From: Betaproteobacteria bacterium
GTDB taxonomy: Bacteria > Pseudomonadota > Gammaproteobacteria > Burkholderiales > SG8-39
Length of the DNA: 64,000 nt
NCBI GenBank assembly: GCA_009693235.1
Contig: SHXR01000003.1
Location: forward strand, 29,936-93,935
Reading direction: 5' to 3'
Shown here one piece after another: positions 1 to 8,198 of the stretch. The notes below the pieces were generated by a model. It saw only the letters and a list, made by a program, of their open reading frames with translations. It ran no database searches and had not been told where the DNA came from. How positions within the stretch are numbered: the stretch's first letter is position 1; every line of letters starts with the position of its first letter. The position numbers were made by a program, and so were the translations under genes.

Positions 1-10
1 GGTGCGGCAT

Positions 11-135
11 CCCGATCACTGATGAAATAACGGCTCGTTGGGGATGAAGGGGCCCCAACCCTTCCGTTGCCCCTCGTAACTCTCCGAAAAATCGGGTCAC
101 GCTGATGGTGCGCGAGAACTTAATCGACGTTTCCT
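11..135 (-). repeat. MITE-like element, copy A (long form)
   Basis: About 125 bp with no gene. The right end (CTTAATCGACGTTTCCT) is followed by TA. The left end is degenerate (GATCACTGA is recognisable at 14-22) and lacks a clean TA. The interior GTTGGGGATGAAGG...CCCCTCGTAACTC is shared with copy B at 6738-6859 in reverse complement. Copies C, D and E elsewhere in the window share the ends. It appears to be the most diverged copy. Apart from it, nothing is seen in bases 1-279. Confidence 0.75.
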
Positions 136-279
136 TAGTGGACGATATCGGCCGGCGGTTGACTATCCGGTCCGCCACCGCCCGCGGATACTGGCGCCGG
201 AAAATTGAGGTATGGTTCGCGCGGCCGTCAGTAATCCACGTTGCTCGGCGCGCGGCCCGCTCACTTTTTCGCCACCACC

Positions 280-1425
280 ATGACTGTCATTACCAACATC
301 GAAGATCTGCGGGTGCTTGCCAAGCGCCGCGTCCCGCGCATGTTTTACGACTATGCCGACAGCGGTTCGTGGACCGAATCGACGTATCGATCCAACGTCA
401 CGGAATTCGGGAAGATTCGCTTTCGCCAGCGTGTGGCGGTCGACATCGATGAGCGCACGATCCGCGCGAAGATGCTCGGGCAGGAGGTCGCGATGCCGGT
501 TGCGATCGCTCCGACCGGTCTCACCGGCATGCAGCATGCCGACGGTGAGATTCTCGGCGCCCGTGCCGCCGCGAAGTTTGGCGTGCCCTTTACGCTTTCC
601 ACGATGAGCATCTGCTCGCTGGAAGATATCAAGCAGCATGTCGGCTCGCCGTTCTGGTTCCAGCTCTATGTGATGCGCGATCGCGAGTTCATCGGTCGCC
701 TGATCGATCGCGCGAAAGCCGCCGGATGCTCCGCGCTGATGGTGACGCTCGATCTGCAGATCATCGGGCAACGCCACAAGGATTTGAAGAACGGGCTGAG
801 CGCACCGCCAAAGCTCACCCCGGCTAACATTCTCAACATGATGACCAAGCCCGGCTGGTGCATGGGCATGCTCGGCACATCGCGCCGTCAATTCGGTAAT
901 ATCCATGGGCACGTGAAGGGCGTGGAGGATATGGGTTCACTCAGCGAGTGGACGGCCAAACAATTCGATCCGCGCCTCAATTGGAATGACATCGAATGGA
1001 TCAAACAGCGCTGGGGCGGCAAGTTGATTCTGAAAGGGGTGTTGGACGCTGAAGACGCGCGCCTTGCCGTGGGCACTGGCGCCGATGTCATCATCGTCAG
1101 CAATCACGGCGGCCGGCAGTTGGATGGTGCGCCGAGTTCCATCGAAGCGCTACCTGCGATCGTCGATGCGGTGGGTGACAAGATCGAGGTGTGGATGGAT
1201 GGCGGCATCCGTAGCGGGCAAGACGTGCTGCGAGCCTGGGCGCTGGGCGCTCGCGGCACCATGATCGGCCGCGCGTTTCTTTACGGGCTTGGCGCGATGG
1301 GCGAGGCGGGCGTGACGAAGGCGCTTGAGATCATCGCCAAGGAACTCGATCTCACCATGGCTTTCTGTGGCAAACGCCGCTTGGCCGATGTCGACCGCGG
1401 GATTCTCCTTAGGCGCGAGGCTTGA
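280..1425 (+). CDS. FMN-dependent alpha-hydroxy-acid oxidase/dehydrogenase (LldD/glycolate oxidase family)
   Basis: Predicted 381-residue TIM-barrel flavoenzyme that oxidises an L-2-hydroxy acid (lactate-like) to the 2-oxo acid; the exact substrate cannot be read. The N-terminal FYDYADSGS segment carries the family's early Tyr. The PTGLTGMQHADGE flavin-site strand, LDLQIIGQRHKDLKNG, the catalytic-His motif SNHGGRQLDG and the phosphate-binding DGGIRSGQDVLRAWALGA/GRAFLYG segments follow in the usual order. Length is normal. The ATG at 280 is chosen over an in-frame TTG at 241 because homology begins there (MTVITNIEDLR). The 3' end overlaps the convergent amidohydrolase gene by 17 bp. No dedicated lactate permease is adjacent, so a role in catabolism of hydroxy acids is inference. 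Confidence 0.9.
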   Translation: MTVITNIEDLRVLAKRRVPRMFYDYADSGSWTESTYRSNVTEFGKIRFRQRVAVDIDERTIRAKMLGQEVAMPVAIAPTGLTGMQHADGEILGARAAAKFGVPFTLSTMSICSLEDIKQHVGSPFWFQLYVMRDREFIGRLIDRAKAAGCSALMVTLDLQIIGQRHKDLKNGLSAPPKLTPANILNMMTKPGWCMGMLGTSRRQFGNIHGHVKGVEDMGSLSEWTAKQFDPRLNWNDIEWIKQRWGGKLILKGVLDAEDARLAVGTGADVIIVSNHGGRQLDGAPSSIEALPAIVDAVGDKIEVWMDGGIRSGQDVLRAWALGARGTMIGRAFLYGLGAMGEAGVTKALEIIAKELDLTMAFCGKRRLADVDRGILLRREA

Positions 1426-2275
1426 TCCCTAGCAGGACGCCGGGATTTTTCACCAATATCTTCTCCAACAACGCCGAATCGCCCTCGACCACTTCGCCTA
1501 AGAAATTCATGAGATCGACGGGATTTGGCGGCGGTTCGCCCGGCTGGTGCGGATTGCGATAGATCGGATGCGGCCAATCGGTGCCCCAGATCGCGCGATC
1601 TGGCGCCGCATGCAATACCCGGCGTGCCATGGGTAGCGAGTCAGCGTGATGCGGTGCGCCGTTGGTCGACCAGCGATCGAAATTGCACATCAGCACCCAG
1701 CAATGCTCGCGCTGAAGAAGCTCAAGCAACAGTTTGAGCGCCGGCTGGTCGAGCCCCGCAGCGGGCCGCAGGTGTGCGGCATGATCGATCACGAGTGGCA
1801 GTTTCAATGAACGAAACCAATCCGCCAACTCGATCAAATCAGGTCCCTCGACATGCACTTTCACATGCCAGCCAAACGGTGCAACACGCGCAACCGCACG
1901 ATCGAACACCGCTCGCTCCACGCGCGGCTGCTTCATAAAGCTTGCAAAGGAAAACCGGATGCCGCGCACCCCAGCCGCATGCAATCGCGCGACCTCGCGA
2001 TCGTCGATATCCGGGGTGAAGCGGGCCACGCCTTTGAGCCGCGGGTTCTCGGCGAGTAGCTTGATCAGCGCGTCGTTGTCCGCGGCGGCGGCGGTGCTTT
2101 GCACCACCAGGCCGTTCGCGATGCCGATACGCTGGTGCATGGCATCGAGTTTGCCGACCGGCGCGTCCATGGGCGCATACGCTGCCCCCGGTGCGGCTTT
2201 CGTGTGCGTGCCGGACTCAAAGACGTGGAAGTGGGTATCCCATGCGCCGCGGGGAATGGGAAATAGAATCGGCAT
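1409..2275 (-). CDS. Amidohydrolase family protein, 2-pyrone-4,6-dicarboxylate lactonase-like
   Basis: 288-residue TIM-barrel metal-independent or mononuclear hydrolase of the amidohydrolase_2 group. Visible signatures are DTHFHVF near residue 14, DHAAH in the middle and the C-terminal GTDWPHP, the pattern of LigI-type lactonases and related decarboxylases. The start at 2275 is preceded by GGAG six bases upstream; an upstream in-frame start at 2308 would overlap the preceding receptor gene. It lies 13 bp downstream of a TTT receptor in the same direction, so the two are probably co-transcribed and the receptor may capture the substrate or its precursor. The actual ring or lactone substrate is unknown. 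Confidence 0.85.
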   Translation of the reverse strand: MPILFPIPRGAWDTHFHVFESGTHTKAAPGAAYAPMDAPVGKLDAMHQRIGIANGLVVQSTAAAADNDALIKLLAENPRLKGVARFTPDIDDREVARLHAAGVRGIRFSFASFMKQPRVERAVFDRAVARVAPFGWHVKVHVEGPDLIELADWFRSLKLPLVIDHAAHLRPAAGLDQPALKLLLELLQREHCWVLMCNFDRWSTNGAPHHADSLPMARRVLHAAPDRAIWGTDWPHPIYRNPHQPGEPPPNPVDLMNFLGEVVEGDSALLEKILVKNPGVLLGIKPRA

Positions 2276-2288
2276 CACGTTCTCCGCA

Positions 2289-3272
2289 TTAGTCGAGTTT
2301 GAGCCCAACGCGCTTGACGACCGGCGTCCATTTGTCGCTAAAGGCCTTGATCGTCGCCTGCATCTCCTCTGGCGTGCTGGCCCCGACGGTCATGGCAATT
2401 TCGGCCATGCGCGAACGCATGTCTGGCATGGCGAGAACGGTTGCCACCGAGCCGTTGATTCGATCGATGACATCCCTGGAGGTGCGCCCCGGCGCGACAA
2501 GCCCGAACCAGGTCACCATTTCCATTTGCGGAAAGCCCTGTTCAGCAACCGTGGGCGTGTTAGGCAGTTGCGGGATGCGATTCTTGGTACTCACCGCGAG
2601 GGCGACCACGCGACCTTCCTTGATGAACGGCAGATACGAGACCAACCCGTCGGAGGAGAAGTTCACATCGCCCGCTACCAGTGCGGCGGTGGTCGGCTGT
2701 GAGCCGCGGTAGTTGATCACTTCGGCGTGGACGCCCGCTTCGGCCTTCAATGATTCATAAAAGAGTTGCGACACGATGGCGCCCAGGCCGATATTGAGTT
2801 TGCCGGGATTGGCTTTGGCGTAGGTGATCAATTCCTGCAGTGATTTGGCGGGCAATTTCTGCGGGTTGCCGAAGAAGACCAGCGGCTGGGTCGCCAGCAT
2901 CGTGATCGGCGCGAAAGCCTGATCGGGATCGTACGGAAGCTTGCTAAAAAGAGCCTTGGCGAGCGCGACGGTGAAATCGATCGGCAGGAACAGCGTGTAA
3001 CCATCCGGGGCGGCTTGCGCCACATGGTTGGCGGCGATGATCGTATTGCCGCCCGGACGCGGCTCGACCAGCACCGACTGTTTCCAAGTCTCTTGAAGTT
3101 TGTCGGCTAGCGCACGGGCGAGCACATCGGCGCTGCCGCCGGGCGGGAATGGGTGGACGATACGAACCGGTTTCGACGGATACGTTTGGGCAAACGCGCC
3201 GGTAGCCAACGAGGTCAATAGCACTAGCAGGCAGCCAGCACAGGCAAGCCGTGCGGTGACGGATTTCAACAT
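2289..3272 (-). CDS. Tripartite tricarboxylate transporter (TTT/Bug) substrate-binding protein
   Basis: 327-residue periplasmic binding protein. A signal peptide (RLACAGCLLVLLTSLATGAFA) precedes YPSKPVRIVHPFPPGG, the hallmark Bug start. The PDGYTLFLP, YDPDQAFAPITML, INYRG and PNTPTVAEQGFP segments follow in family order. A strong AGGAGGAGAC Shine-Dalgarno directly precedes the ATG at 3272. The family binds carboxylated small molecules in the periplasm, normally delivering to TctA/TctB, but no such membrane genes are nearby. First gene of a two-gene unit with the lactonase-like amidohydrolase. Confidence 0.95.
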   Translation of the reverse strand: MLKSVTARLACAGCLLVLLTSLATGAFAQTYPSKPVRIVHPFPPGGSADVLARALADKLQETWKQSVLVEPRPGGNTIIAANHVAQAAPDGYTLFLPIDFTVALAKALFSKLPYDPDQAFAPITMLATQPLVFFGNPQKLPAKSLQELITYAKANPGKLNIGLGAIVSQLFYESLKAEAGVHAEVINYRGSQPTTAALVAGDVNFSSDGLVSYLPFIKEGRVVALAVSTKNRIPQLPNTPTVAEQGFPQMEMVTWFGLVAPGRTSRDVIDRINGSVATVLAMPDMRSRMAEIAMTVGASTPEEMQATIKAFSDKWTPVVKRVGLKLD

Positions 3273-3389
3273 GTCTCCTCCTTTTTGTGGGCAATCAGCG
3301 AAGTATAGATGACCAAGGGCCTTCACCATCGCGGCGCGATCAGTGCTAGATTTGCGGCATCAGCGCAACGTTAGCCAAAGGACACCCCG

Positions 3390-4418
3390 ATGAGCACGCC
3401 CATCCTGATACCGCCCGTCACCGGACCGAGCCTCGAGCGCTTTCAAATGTCGTATCGGAAGCGCCGCGCGTATCGGGATGCCATCCAATTTCCGCCGGCA
3501 CTGAGTGGTGTGGCGAACGCGATCGATGTGCATTGCCATGCCCACGAAGGGCAGCAGGATGCGTTTGCACTGGCGAAGTTTGCATCCACATGCGGCATGG
3601 GCGGTCTGCTCTACAAGACATTGCCATTTGCCAAGCCGCCCATGCCGCAGTTGAACGCGCTCAAGGATCAACTCCATCGTTGGGCTGACGATGAAGATGT
3701 GAAACCGATCGAATGCTGGGCGGGCTTCGTCACCGACACCTGGAACGGTCGTCCAACGCGGGCGGCGGTGGAGCCGCAGTTGAAGGCGGGCATCAAGGCG
3801 ATCTGGATGCCCACTGCGAGCCATGCGAATTCATTGCATCTCTCGGGTGGTCGGGAAATCTGGTGGGATCCACAGGCTTCGTCGAAAGTGATTCTCGAAC
3901 CGATGCCGTTCGATATCGCGCTCGCCCGTTCAGGCGGCATGTACTTCCTGAAAGACGGCAAGCTCGATCCGGAAGTGAAAGAGATCGTGCGGTTATGTGC
4001 CGAATACGATGCGGCGCTGTTCTTCGGTCATTTCACCCATCCGGAGCAAGACGCGCTGGTGGAAGAAATCGATCGCGTGAAGTTCAAGAAGGCGGCGGTG
4101 GACCATCCATTCAGTCTCTATGTCGATCTGGATATCGCACGCATGCAGCAATTCGCGCGGGCCGGCATCACCGTGAACTTCACCTACGACGAGCTATCCC
4201 CGTTGATGGGGGTTGATCCGCATGCGATGTATCAGGCGATTCGCGCCACCGGTACCGATTGGGTGACGCTGTCGAGCGATTGCGGCGAGCCCCTCTTTCC
4301 AAATTCGGTGGAAGGTATTCGCATGATCGTCGCTTACATGAAAGCGTACGGACTGACGGAGGCCGAGATCGAGCAGGTTACGGTGACCAATCCGCGCCGG
4401 TTGGTGGGGCGGGGGTAG
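3390..4418 (+). CDS. Amidohydrolase-like metal-dependent hydrolase (DUF6282-like)
   Basis: 342 residues, probably cytoplasmic. DVHCHAHEG near residue 47 is an HxH metal motif of the amidohydrolase superfamily. FFGHFTHPEQD and VDHPF supply later His residues, and LSSDCGEP near residue 293 supplies the C-terminal Asp. The overall look matches the uncharacterised DUF6282 group; I name that with moderate certainty. ATG at 3390 follows AAAGGA by seven bases. It is divergent from the TTT receptor/lactonase pair, so a shared catabolic role is plausible but not shown. Confidence 0.75.
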   Translation: MSTPILIPPVTGPSLERFQMSYRKRRAYRDAIQFPPALSGVANAIDVHCHAHEGQQDAFALAKFASTCGMGGLLYKTLPFAKPPMPQLNALKDQLHRWADDEDVKPIECWAGFVTDTWNGRPTRAAVEPQLKAGIKAIWMPTASHANSLHLSGGREIWWDPQASSKVILEPMPFDIALARSGGMYFLKDGKLDPEVKEIVRLCAEYDAALFFGHFTHPEQDALVEEIDRVKFKKAAVDHPFSLYVDLDIARMQQFARAGITVNFTYDELSPLMGVDPHAMYQAIRATGTDWVTLSSDCGEPLFPNSVEGIRMIVAYMKAYGLTEAEIEQVTVTNPRRLVGRG

Positions 4419-4435
4419 GTTGATGGCTCGCCGGA

Positions 4436-5137
4436 TTAGCGGGCCGGCAATCCATCTTTTTGATAGTTCGGTGAACGCGGGCCGAACAGCACGCCGTTCT
4501 GGCGCGGGAATAGCAATCGCTGACTGGCAATGTCCGCGTAGTTGTAGCTGGCATCGGTTGCAGTGCTGACGATCTGCGTAACGATGGCTTGAACGAGTAG
4601 TCCGATCAGTCCCCCTTGGTTCGAGCGTTGTTGTTCAGACGATGATGCCGCGGCCGCGCCGTGCCACAACAGTTGTCCAGTGCGTAGATCGACAATGCGG
4701 CCTTCTACTCGCACCGCGGTTTCGCTGCTGATCACCGCATAGCTGGTCCCATAGCGCGTTACTTTGAGGTAGACGACCGCGTCGGCACCGAAAATTTCAC
4801 GTAGCTTCGGTGGCGACACATCATGGATCTCGGCAGCGTTATTGAGCCCATTTTGCCGGAAGGTTTCGTCCATCAAGGATACCGGCACCACATAGAAGCC
4901 TGCTTCTGCAAGCGGCATCGTCACCTGTGCGAGCACGCCATACGTGGCTAACACTTCAGGTGTTTCATTGAGGGGTGGCAATACCAACATCGACACCGGC
5001 CGACTCTGTATGAAAGCCGTGTAGTCGTACGGTTGGGGTGTTGCGCAGCCTACCAACACCAGGGCCACCGCGAGTGCTGTCATTCGACGGATGCCGCACA
5101 ACGCACTGCAAATGGTGGAGCGTGCCGCGTTATCCAT
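4436..5137 (-). CDS. GNA1162/DUF799-family lipoprotein
   Basis: About 233 residues. A short hydrophobic stretch (ALAVALVLVGC) ends in a lipobox Cys, so it is a probable outer-membrane lipoprotein. The body (ESRPV-type SMLVLPPLNETPEV start, GADAVVYLKVTRYG, TGQLLWHGAAAAS) matches the DUF799/GNA1162 fold, related to TolB N-domain/CsgG-like proteins. It is the last gene of a CsgG-DUF4810-DUF799 cassette. The ATG at 5164 overlaps the previous stop (ATGA). The ATG at 5137, with GAGG five bases upstream, is preferred because the signal peptide is then shorter, and 5083 is also possible. Function in the cassette is not established. Confidence 0.8.
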   Translation of the reverse strand: MDNAARSTICSALCGIRRMTALAVALVLVGCATPQPYDYTAFIQSRPVSMLVLPPLNETPEVLATYGVLAQVTMPLAEAGFYVVPVSLMDETFRQNGLNNAAEIHDVSPPKLREIFGADAVVYLKVTRYGTSYAVISSETAVRVEGRIVDLRTGQLLWHGAAAASSSEQQRSNQGGLIGLLVQAIVTQIVSTATDASYNYADIASQRLLFPRQNGVLFGPRSPNYQKDGLPAR

Positions 5138-5160
5138 TGGGACCTCGTCCCCCTGACCAA

Positions 5161-5529
5161 TCATGATTTCGGCGCTGCCATTCTATTGAGAAGAAAATCC
5201 ATGTATGGCGCGGATTCCGGAAATTTTGCCTTTTCGGTTTCAAGCTGGCGTTTCGCCTCGTCGAATCGGCCGAGACGAAATTGAATCATCGCGAGGTGGC
5301 CATGAAATCCGGGTGGCAGGGCTGCGCCACGTCCCTCCGCTTGTTTCGCTTGCGCTTCCAGTACGCAAAGTTGTTCTTCCGGACTCGATCCGTCGCCCTT
5401 GAAGTGTTCATAGAGTTGACGCTGGAAGCCACCCCATTGGTACAAAGCCGGCGGCCGCTGCGCGCAGCCGACCAGGGCGACCGCTAGGAGCGCGACGCCG
5501 GCCAATCTAAGGAAAATATCGATGCCCAT
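5161..5529 (-). CDS. DUF4810 lipoprotein
   Basis: 122-residue lipoprotein. The hydrophobic segment LRLAGVALLAVALVGC ends in a lipobox Cys. It is followed by YQWGGFQRQLYEH and a helical, TPR-like tail (QFRLGRFDEAKRQLETEK). The start at 5529 has AGGA upstream, derived from the preceding gene's stop codon region (TAGGA), and lies 10 bp after that gene. Middle gene of the CsgG/DUF4810/GNA1162 cassette. The family has no assigned biochemical role; its small size and TPR-like helices suggest a scaffold for its two partners, which is inference. Confidence 0.8.
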   Translation of the reverse strand: MGIDIFLRLAGVALLAVALVGCAQRPPALYQWGGFQRQLYEHFKGDGSSPEEQLCVLEAQAKQAEGRGAALPPGFHGHLAMIQFRLGRFDEAKRQLETEKAKFPESAPYMDFLLNRMAAPKS

Positions 5530-5539
5530 TGGTACGGTC

Positions 5540-6235
5540 CTACCGCCCAGTCGGGACAGTCCACTTTCCTGCTTCGAGGCCGGTGACCAGCGTGTTGACG
5601 GCTTCGCGGATGGCGAGATCGAGCACCTTGCCATTGAGCGTCGCATCGTAACCGGCGGTCCCGCCAAAACCCACCACCTCACGATTGGAAAGCGCGTACT
5701 CACCGGCACCGCTCGATGAAAACACCACCTCAGAGGTCATGCTGTTGACGATATTGAGCGTCACCTTGGCGTAGGCGACCTGCTCCTTGCCGCGGCCCAA
5801 AATGCCGAACAATTGCCGATCGCCTACTTCCTTCCGGCCAAATTCTGCGATGTCGCCGGTCACGACGAAATCGGCATCGCGAATCGATTGAATCTTGGAT
5901 TTGAATTGCGCTTCCTGCTTGGTTTCCGCGAGATTATCTCGATCCAACACGTTGAAGCGCTGTGATTGCTGGAGATGCGCAATCAGCGTTGTCTTGGCCT
6001 GGCTACCGAGCCGGTCGACGCCGTCGGAAAAAATGCCGCGCATGAAGCCCGATCGATTATCGAATTTGCCGACCGAGACCGGCACGCGCGTCCCGCTAAA
6101 CGGCGTTGTCGCCGATTCCACTTTGGCGACCGCAACGGTGCGCGAGGATTCCGTCGCGCAGCCGCTAACTGCAAGAATAGCGGCGGCAACGATTGCTGAG
6201 AAGGCAAGCTTTGAGTGGATGCGACGGTAATGCAT
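5540..6235 (-). CDS. CsgG/HfaB-family outer-membrane lipoprotein
   Basis: 231 residues. The signal peptide FSAIVAAAILAVSGC ends in a lipobox Cys. The CsgG-type core includes VGKFDNRSGF, a TTLIAHLQQSQRFNVLDRDN helix, DFVVTGDIAEFG and YAKVTLNIVNSMTSEV. CsgG proper forms the curli secretion pore. No curli genes (csgA, csgB, csgE, csgF) are present here, so secretion of curli is not implied. An AGGAGGTCACC Shine-Dalgarno precedes the ATG at 6235, making this the first and probably best-translated gene of the three-gene cassette with DUF4810 and GNA1162 lipoproteins. Confidence 0.88.
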   Translation of the reverse strand: MHYRRIHSKLAFSAIVAAAILAVSGCATESSRTVAVAKVESATTPFSGTRVPVSVGKFDNRSGFMRGIFSDGVDRLGSQAKTTLIAHLQQSQRFNVLDRDNLAETKQEAQFKSKIQSIRDADFVVTGDIAEFGRKEVGDRQLFGILGRGKEQVAYAKVTLNIVNSMTSEVVFSSSGAGEYALSNREVVGFGGTAGYDATLNGKVLDLAIREAVNTLVTGLEAGKWTVPTGR

Positions 6236-6320
6236 GGTGACCTCCTGGGGGTGGTCGGGTCGAGGTACATTAAAGACGGACTATTGATCATGCTCCAACG
6301 CCACGCCACCAGGGGAAACA

Positions 6321-6749
6321 ATGCATCAGCTCGACGGCAGTTGCCATTGCGGCAATATCAGGGTCCTGTACCGGACCGCGGTGGCCCCCGAGGAGGCTCG
6401 CCCGCGCGCATGCCAATGCACCTTTTGCCGGAAACACAATACGCGTGCGATTTCCGACCCCGGAGGGACCCTCGCCATTACGGTCGATGATCAAGGTGCG
6501 CTTAATCGTTACCGTTTCGGACTGGGCGCGGCCGAGTTCCTGATCTGCCGGACATGCGGCGTGTACGTTGCCGCTTTCATGGCTGATCCCCACGACGACC
6601 AAGGGTATGCGACGCTGATGGCTAATGTTCTGGAAGCGCAGGGGCGGTATCCAGAGGCGGCACCGACGGTCTACGACAATGAAGATGAGGCGGGCCGCCG
6701 TGCCAGGCGCCGTCAGCGCTGGACGCCTGCAACGCTAAGGAAACACTGA
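6321..6749 (+). CDS. GFA/CENP-V domain zinc protein
   Basis: 142 residues. Cysteine motifs CHCG (residue 8 on), CQCTFCRKH (31 on) and CRTCGVY (76 on) are the zinc-binding pattern of the glutathione-dependent formaldehyde-activating enzyme/CENP-V family. Most family members have no proven activity. AGGGGAAACA precedes the ATG. The reading frame runs into repeat element B: the last codons (after ...PATL) and the TGA stop lie inside the repeat, so the native C-terminus has probably been replaced by the insertion. Confidence 0.85.
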   Translation: MHQLDGSCHCGNIRVLYRTAVAPEEARPRACQCTFCRKHNTRAISDPGGTLAITVDDQGALNRYRFGLGAAEFLICRTCGVYVAAFMADPHDDQGYATLMANVLEAQGRYPEAAPTVYDNEDEAGRRARRRQRWTPATLRKH

Positions 6750-6859
6750 TTAAGCTATCTCGCGTAATCAGCGAGCTCAACTATTCAGGGAGTTACGAGG
6801 GGCAATGGAGGGGTTGGGCCCCCTTCATCCCCAACAAGCCCCCTTGTTCAATAGTTCGC
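6738..6859 (+). repeat. MITE-like element, copy B (long form)
   Basis: 122 bp flanked by TA on both sides (6736-6737 and 6860-6861). The left end AGGAAACACTGATTAAG pairs imperfectly with the right end CTTGTTCAATAGTTCGC. The interior carries a GCGTAATCAGC arm and GTTGGGCCCCC...CCCCAAC, which can fold into a hairpin. The element provides the stop codon of the GFA-domain gene. The rest of the interval to 7009 shows nothing recognisable. Confidence 0.82.
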
Positions 6860-7009
6860 TAAGCATTCGTCGCTGAATGGTCGGGACGGCTGCCAACGTC
6901 CTTGCGCCCACTCAATCACCTATATGAATATCAAACCGCTGCGCTTTATTTCCGCTGACGGTGCTCGATAGTCGATCGGCGGCCGTCGCCGAGCAGGCAT
7001 CCCATTTAC

Positions 7010-8194
7010 TTGTCTGTTAGGCTTAGCCTGCTGGCATGCAGCGTTCCTCCCGCCGGCAATGCTGTCCAGATCGCCGCGAAGCATCACGAAAGTCACCGTT
7101 CAGTGCCAGCGCACACCAAGCTACCCAGACCAGCCATCGCCGCACGCTACGCCCGAGCCGAAGACGTTAAAGGTTTTTCTCAGGTTGTCACGACGCTGGG
7201 TCCGATTGCTCTCCTTTGGTGGGGCATCGCGCTAAGTACCGAGATCTCGTATTGGCTCACCGCGGGCATTACGCTTCTCATGAGCTTTTTTCTCCTGCGT
7301 GTCTTCGTGCTGATGCATGAATGCGGGCATGCGAGCCTGTTTCGCACGCGCTCCCTCAATAAGGCCTGCGGATTTGTGTTCGGCGTGTTCGCCGGTATGC
7401 CGCAGTACGTGTGGTCAGAGCATCACGCCTACCATCATGCAACCAACGGCAACTGGTCGAAGTATCGCGGGCCATTGTCCATCGTAACGGTCGCCGATTA
7501 CGCCGCCATGAACCCGCGCGAGCGGCGAAACTACCGGTACGCGCGCACGATCTGGCTGGCTTTTTTCGCGGGGCTTTCCTATCTGGTCCTGAGCCCTCGC
7601 ATCAATTGGATCAAGGGAAGCATCGGTCTTCTCAGCCATTTGATCCGGCGCAAAATTGCGGAGCCGGCGGTGTCGCTCAGTGCGCACGCAGCCACCTTTA
7701 AGACGCGTTACTGGTCTTCACCCAAGCAGTATGCGCATATGTTGTGGAATAACGTGGTGTTGCTGGCCGCGTGGGTGTTGATGTCGATGGCGTTGGGTCC
7801 GCTCGTCTTCTTCCCTGTCTATGTCATCAGCGTTTCCCTGGCAGGCGCGGCCGGGATCGTGCTCTTTACCGTGCAGCACAATTTCGAGCATTCGTATGCC
7901 AGTGAGGATGAGGGCTGGGAAGTGGATACCGCGGCAACCAAAGGAACGAGTTTTCTGCTTTTCCCCGGTTGGCTGAACTGGTTCACCGCGAACATCGCTT
8001 ACCATCATGTGCACCACTTGTCCGTGCGAATCCCGAATTACCGGCTGGTCGATTTTCACAACGACCATGCCCACCTGTTCCGGGATGTCACCCGTATCAA
8101 GCTCTCGCGCATTCATGCGGCCCTTCAGTGCATTCTTTGGGATACGAGCGAGCGCCGAATCATTTCCGTCGCGGAATTCAACGAGCGAACATAG
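7010..8194 (+). CDS. Membrane fatty-acid desaturase
   Basis: Up to 394 residues, integral membrane. The three His boxes of diiron desaturases are present: HECGHAS (residue ~102), HHAYHH (~137) and HHVHH (~325), plus HNFEHSY (~290). Hydrophobic pairs flank them (ALLWWGIALSTEISYWLTAG, LLMSFFLLRVFVLM, NNVVLLAAWVLMSMALG, YVISVSLAGAAGIVLF). It probably introduces a double bond into acyl chains at the membrane. The start is uncertain: the TTG at 7010 has no clear Shine-Dalgarno, a GTG at 7103 is also possible, and there is no in-frame ATG before the first membrane helix. Position specificity cannot be read. Confidence 0.88.
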   Translation: MSVRLSLLACSVPPAGNAVQIAAKHHESHRSVPAHTKLPRPAIAARYARAEDVKGFSQVVTTLGPIALLWWGIALSTEISYWLTAGITLLMSFFLLRVFVLMHECGHASLFRTRSLNKACGFVFGVFAGMPQYVWSEHHAYHHATNGNWSKYRGPLSIVTVADYAAMNPRERRNYRYARTIWLAFFAGLSYLVLSPRINWIKGSIGLLSHLIRRKIAEPAVSLSAHAATFKTRYWSSPKQYAHMLWNNVVLLAAWVLMSMALGPLVFFPVYVISVSLAGAAGIVLFTVQHNFEHSYASEDEGWEVDTAATKGTSFLLFPGWLNWFTANIAYHHVHHLSVRIPNYRLVDFHNDHAHLFRDVTRIKLSRIHAALQCILWDTSERRIISVAEFNERT

Positions 8195-8198
8195 CGCC

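Noticed and set aside
163..912. Long minus-strand open frame opposite the hydroxy-acid oxidase gene
   Set aside because: It lies antisense to a well-supported flavoenzyme, has no motif and reflects codon bias.
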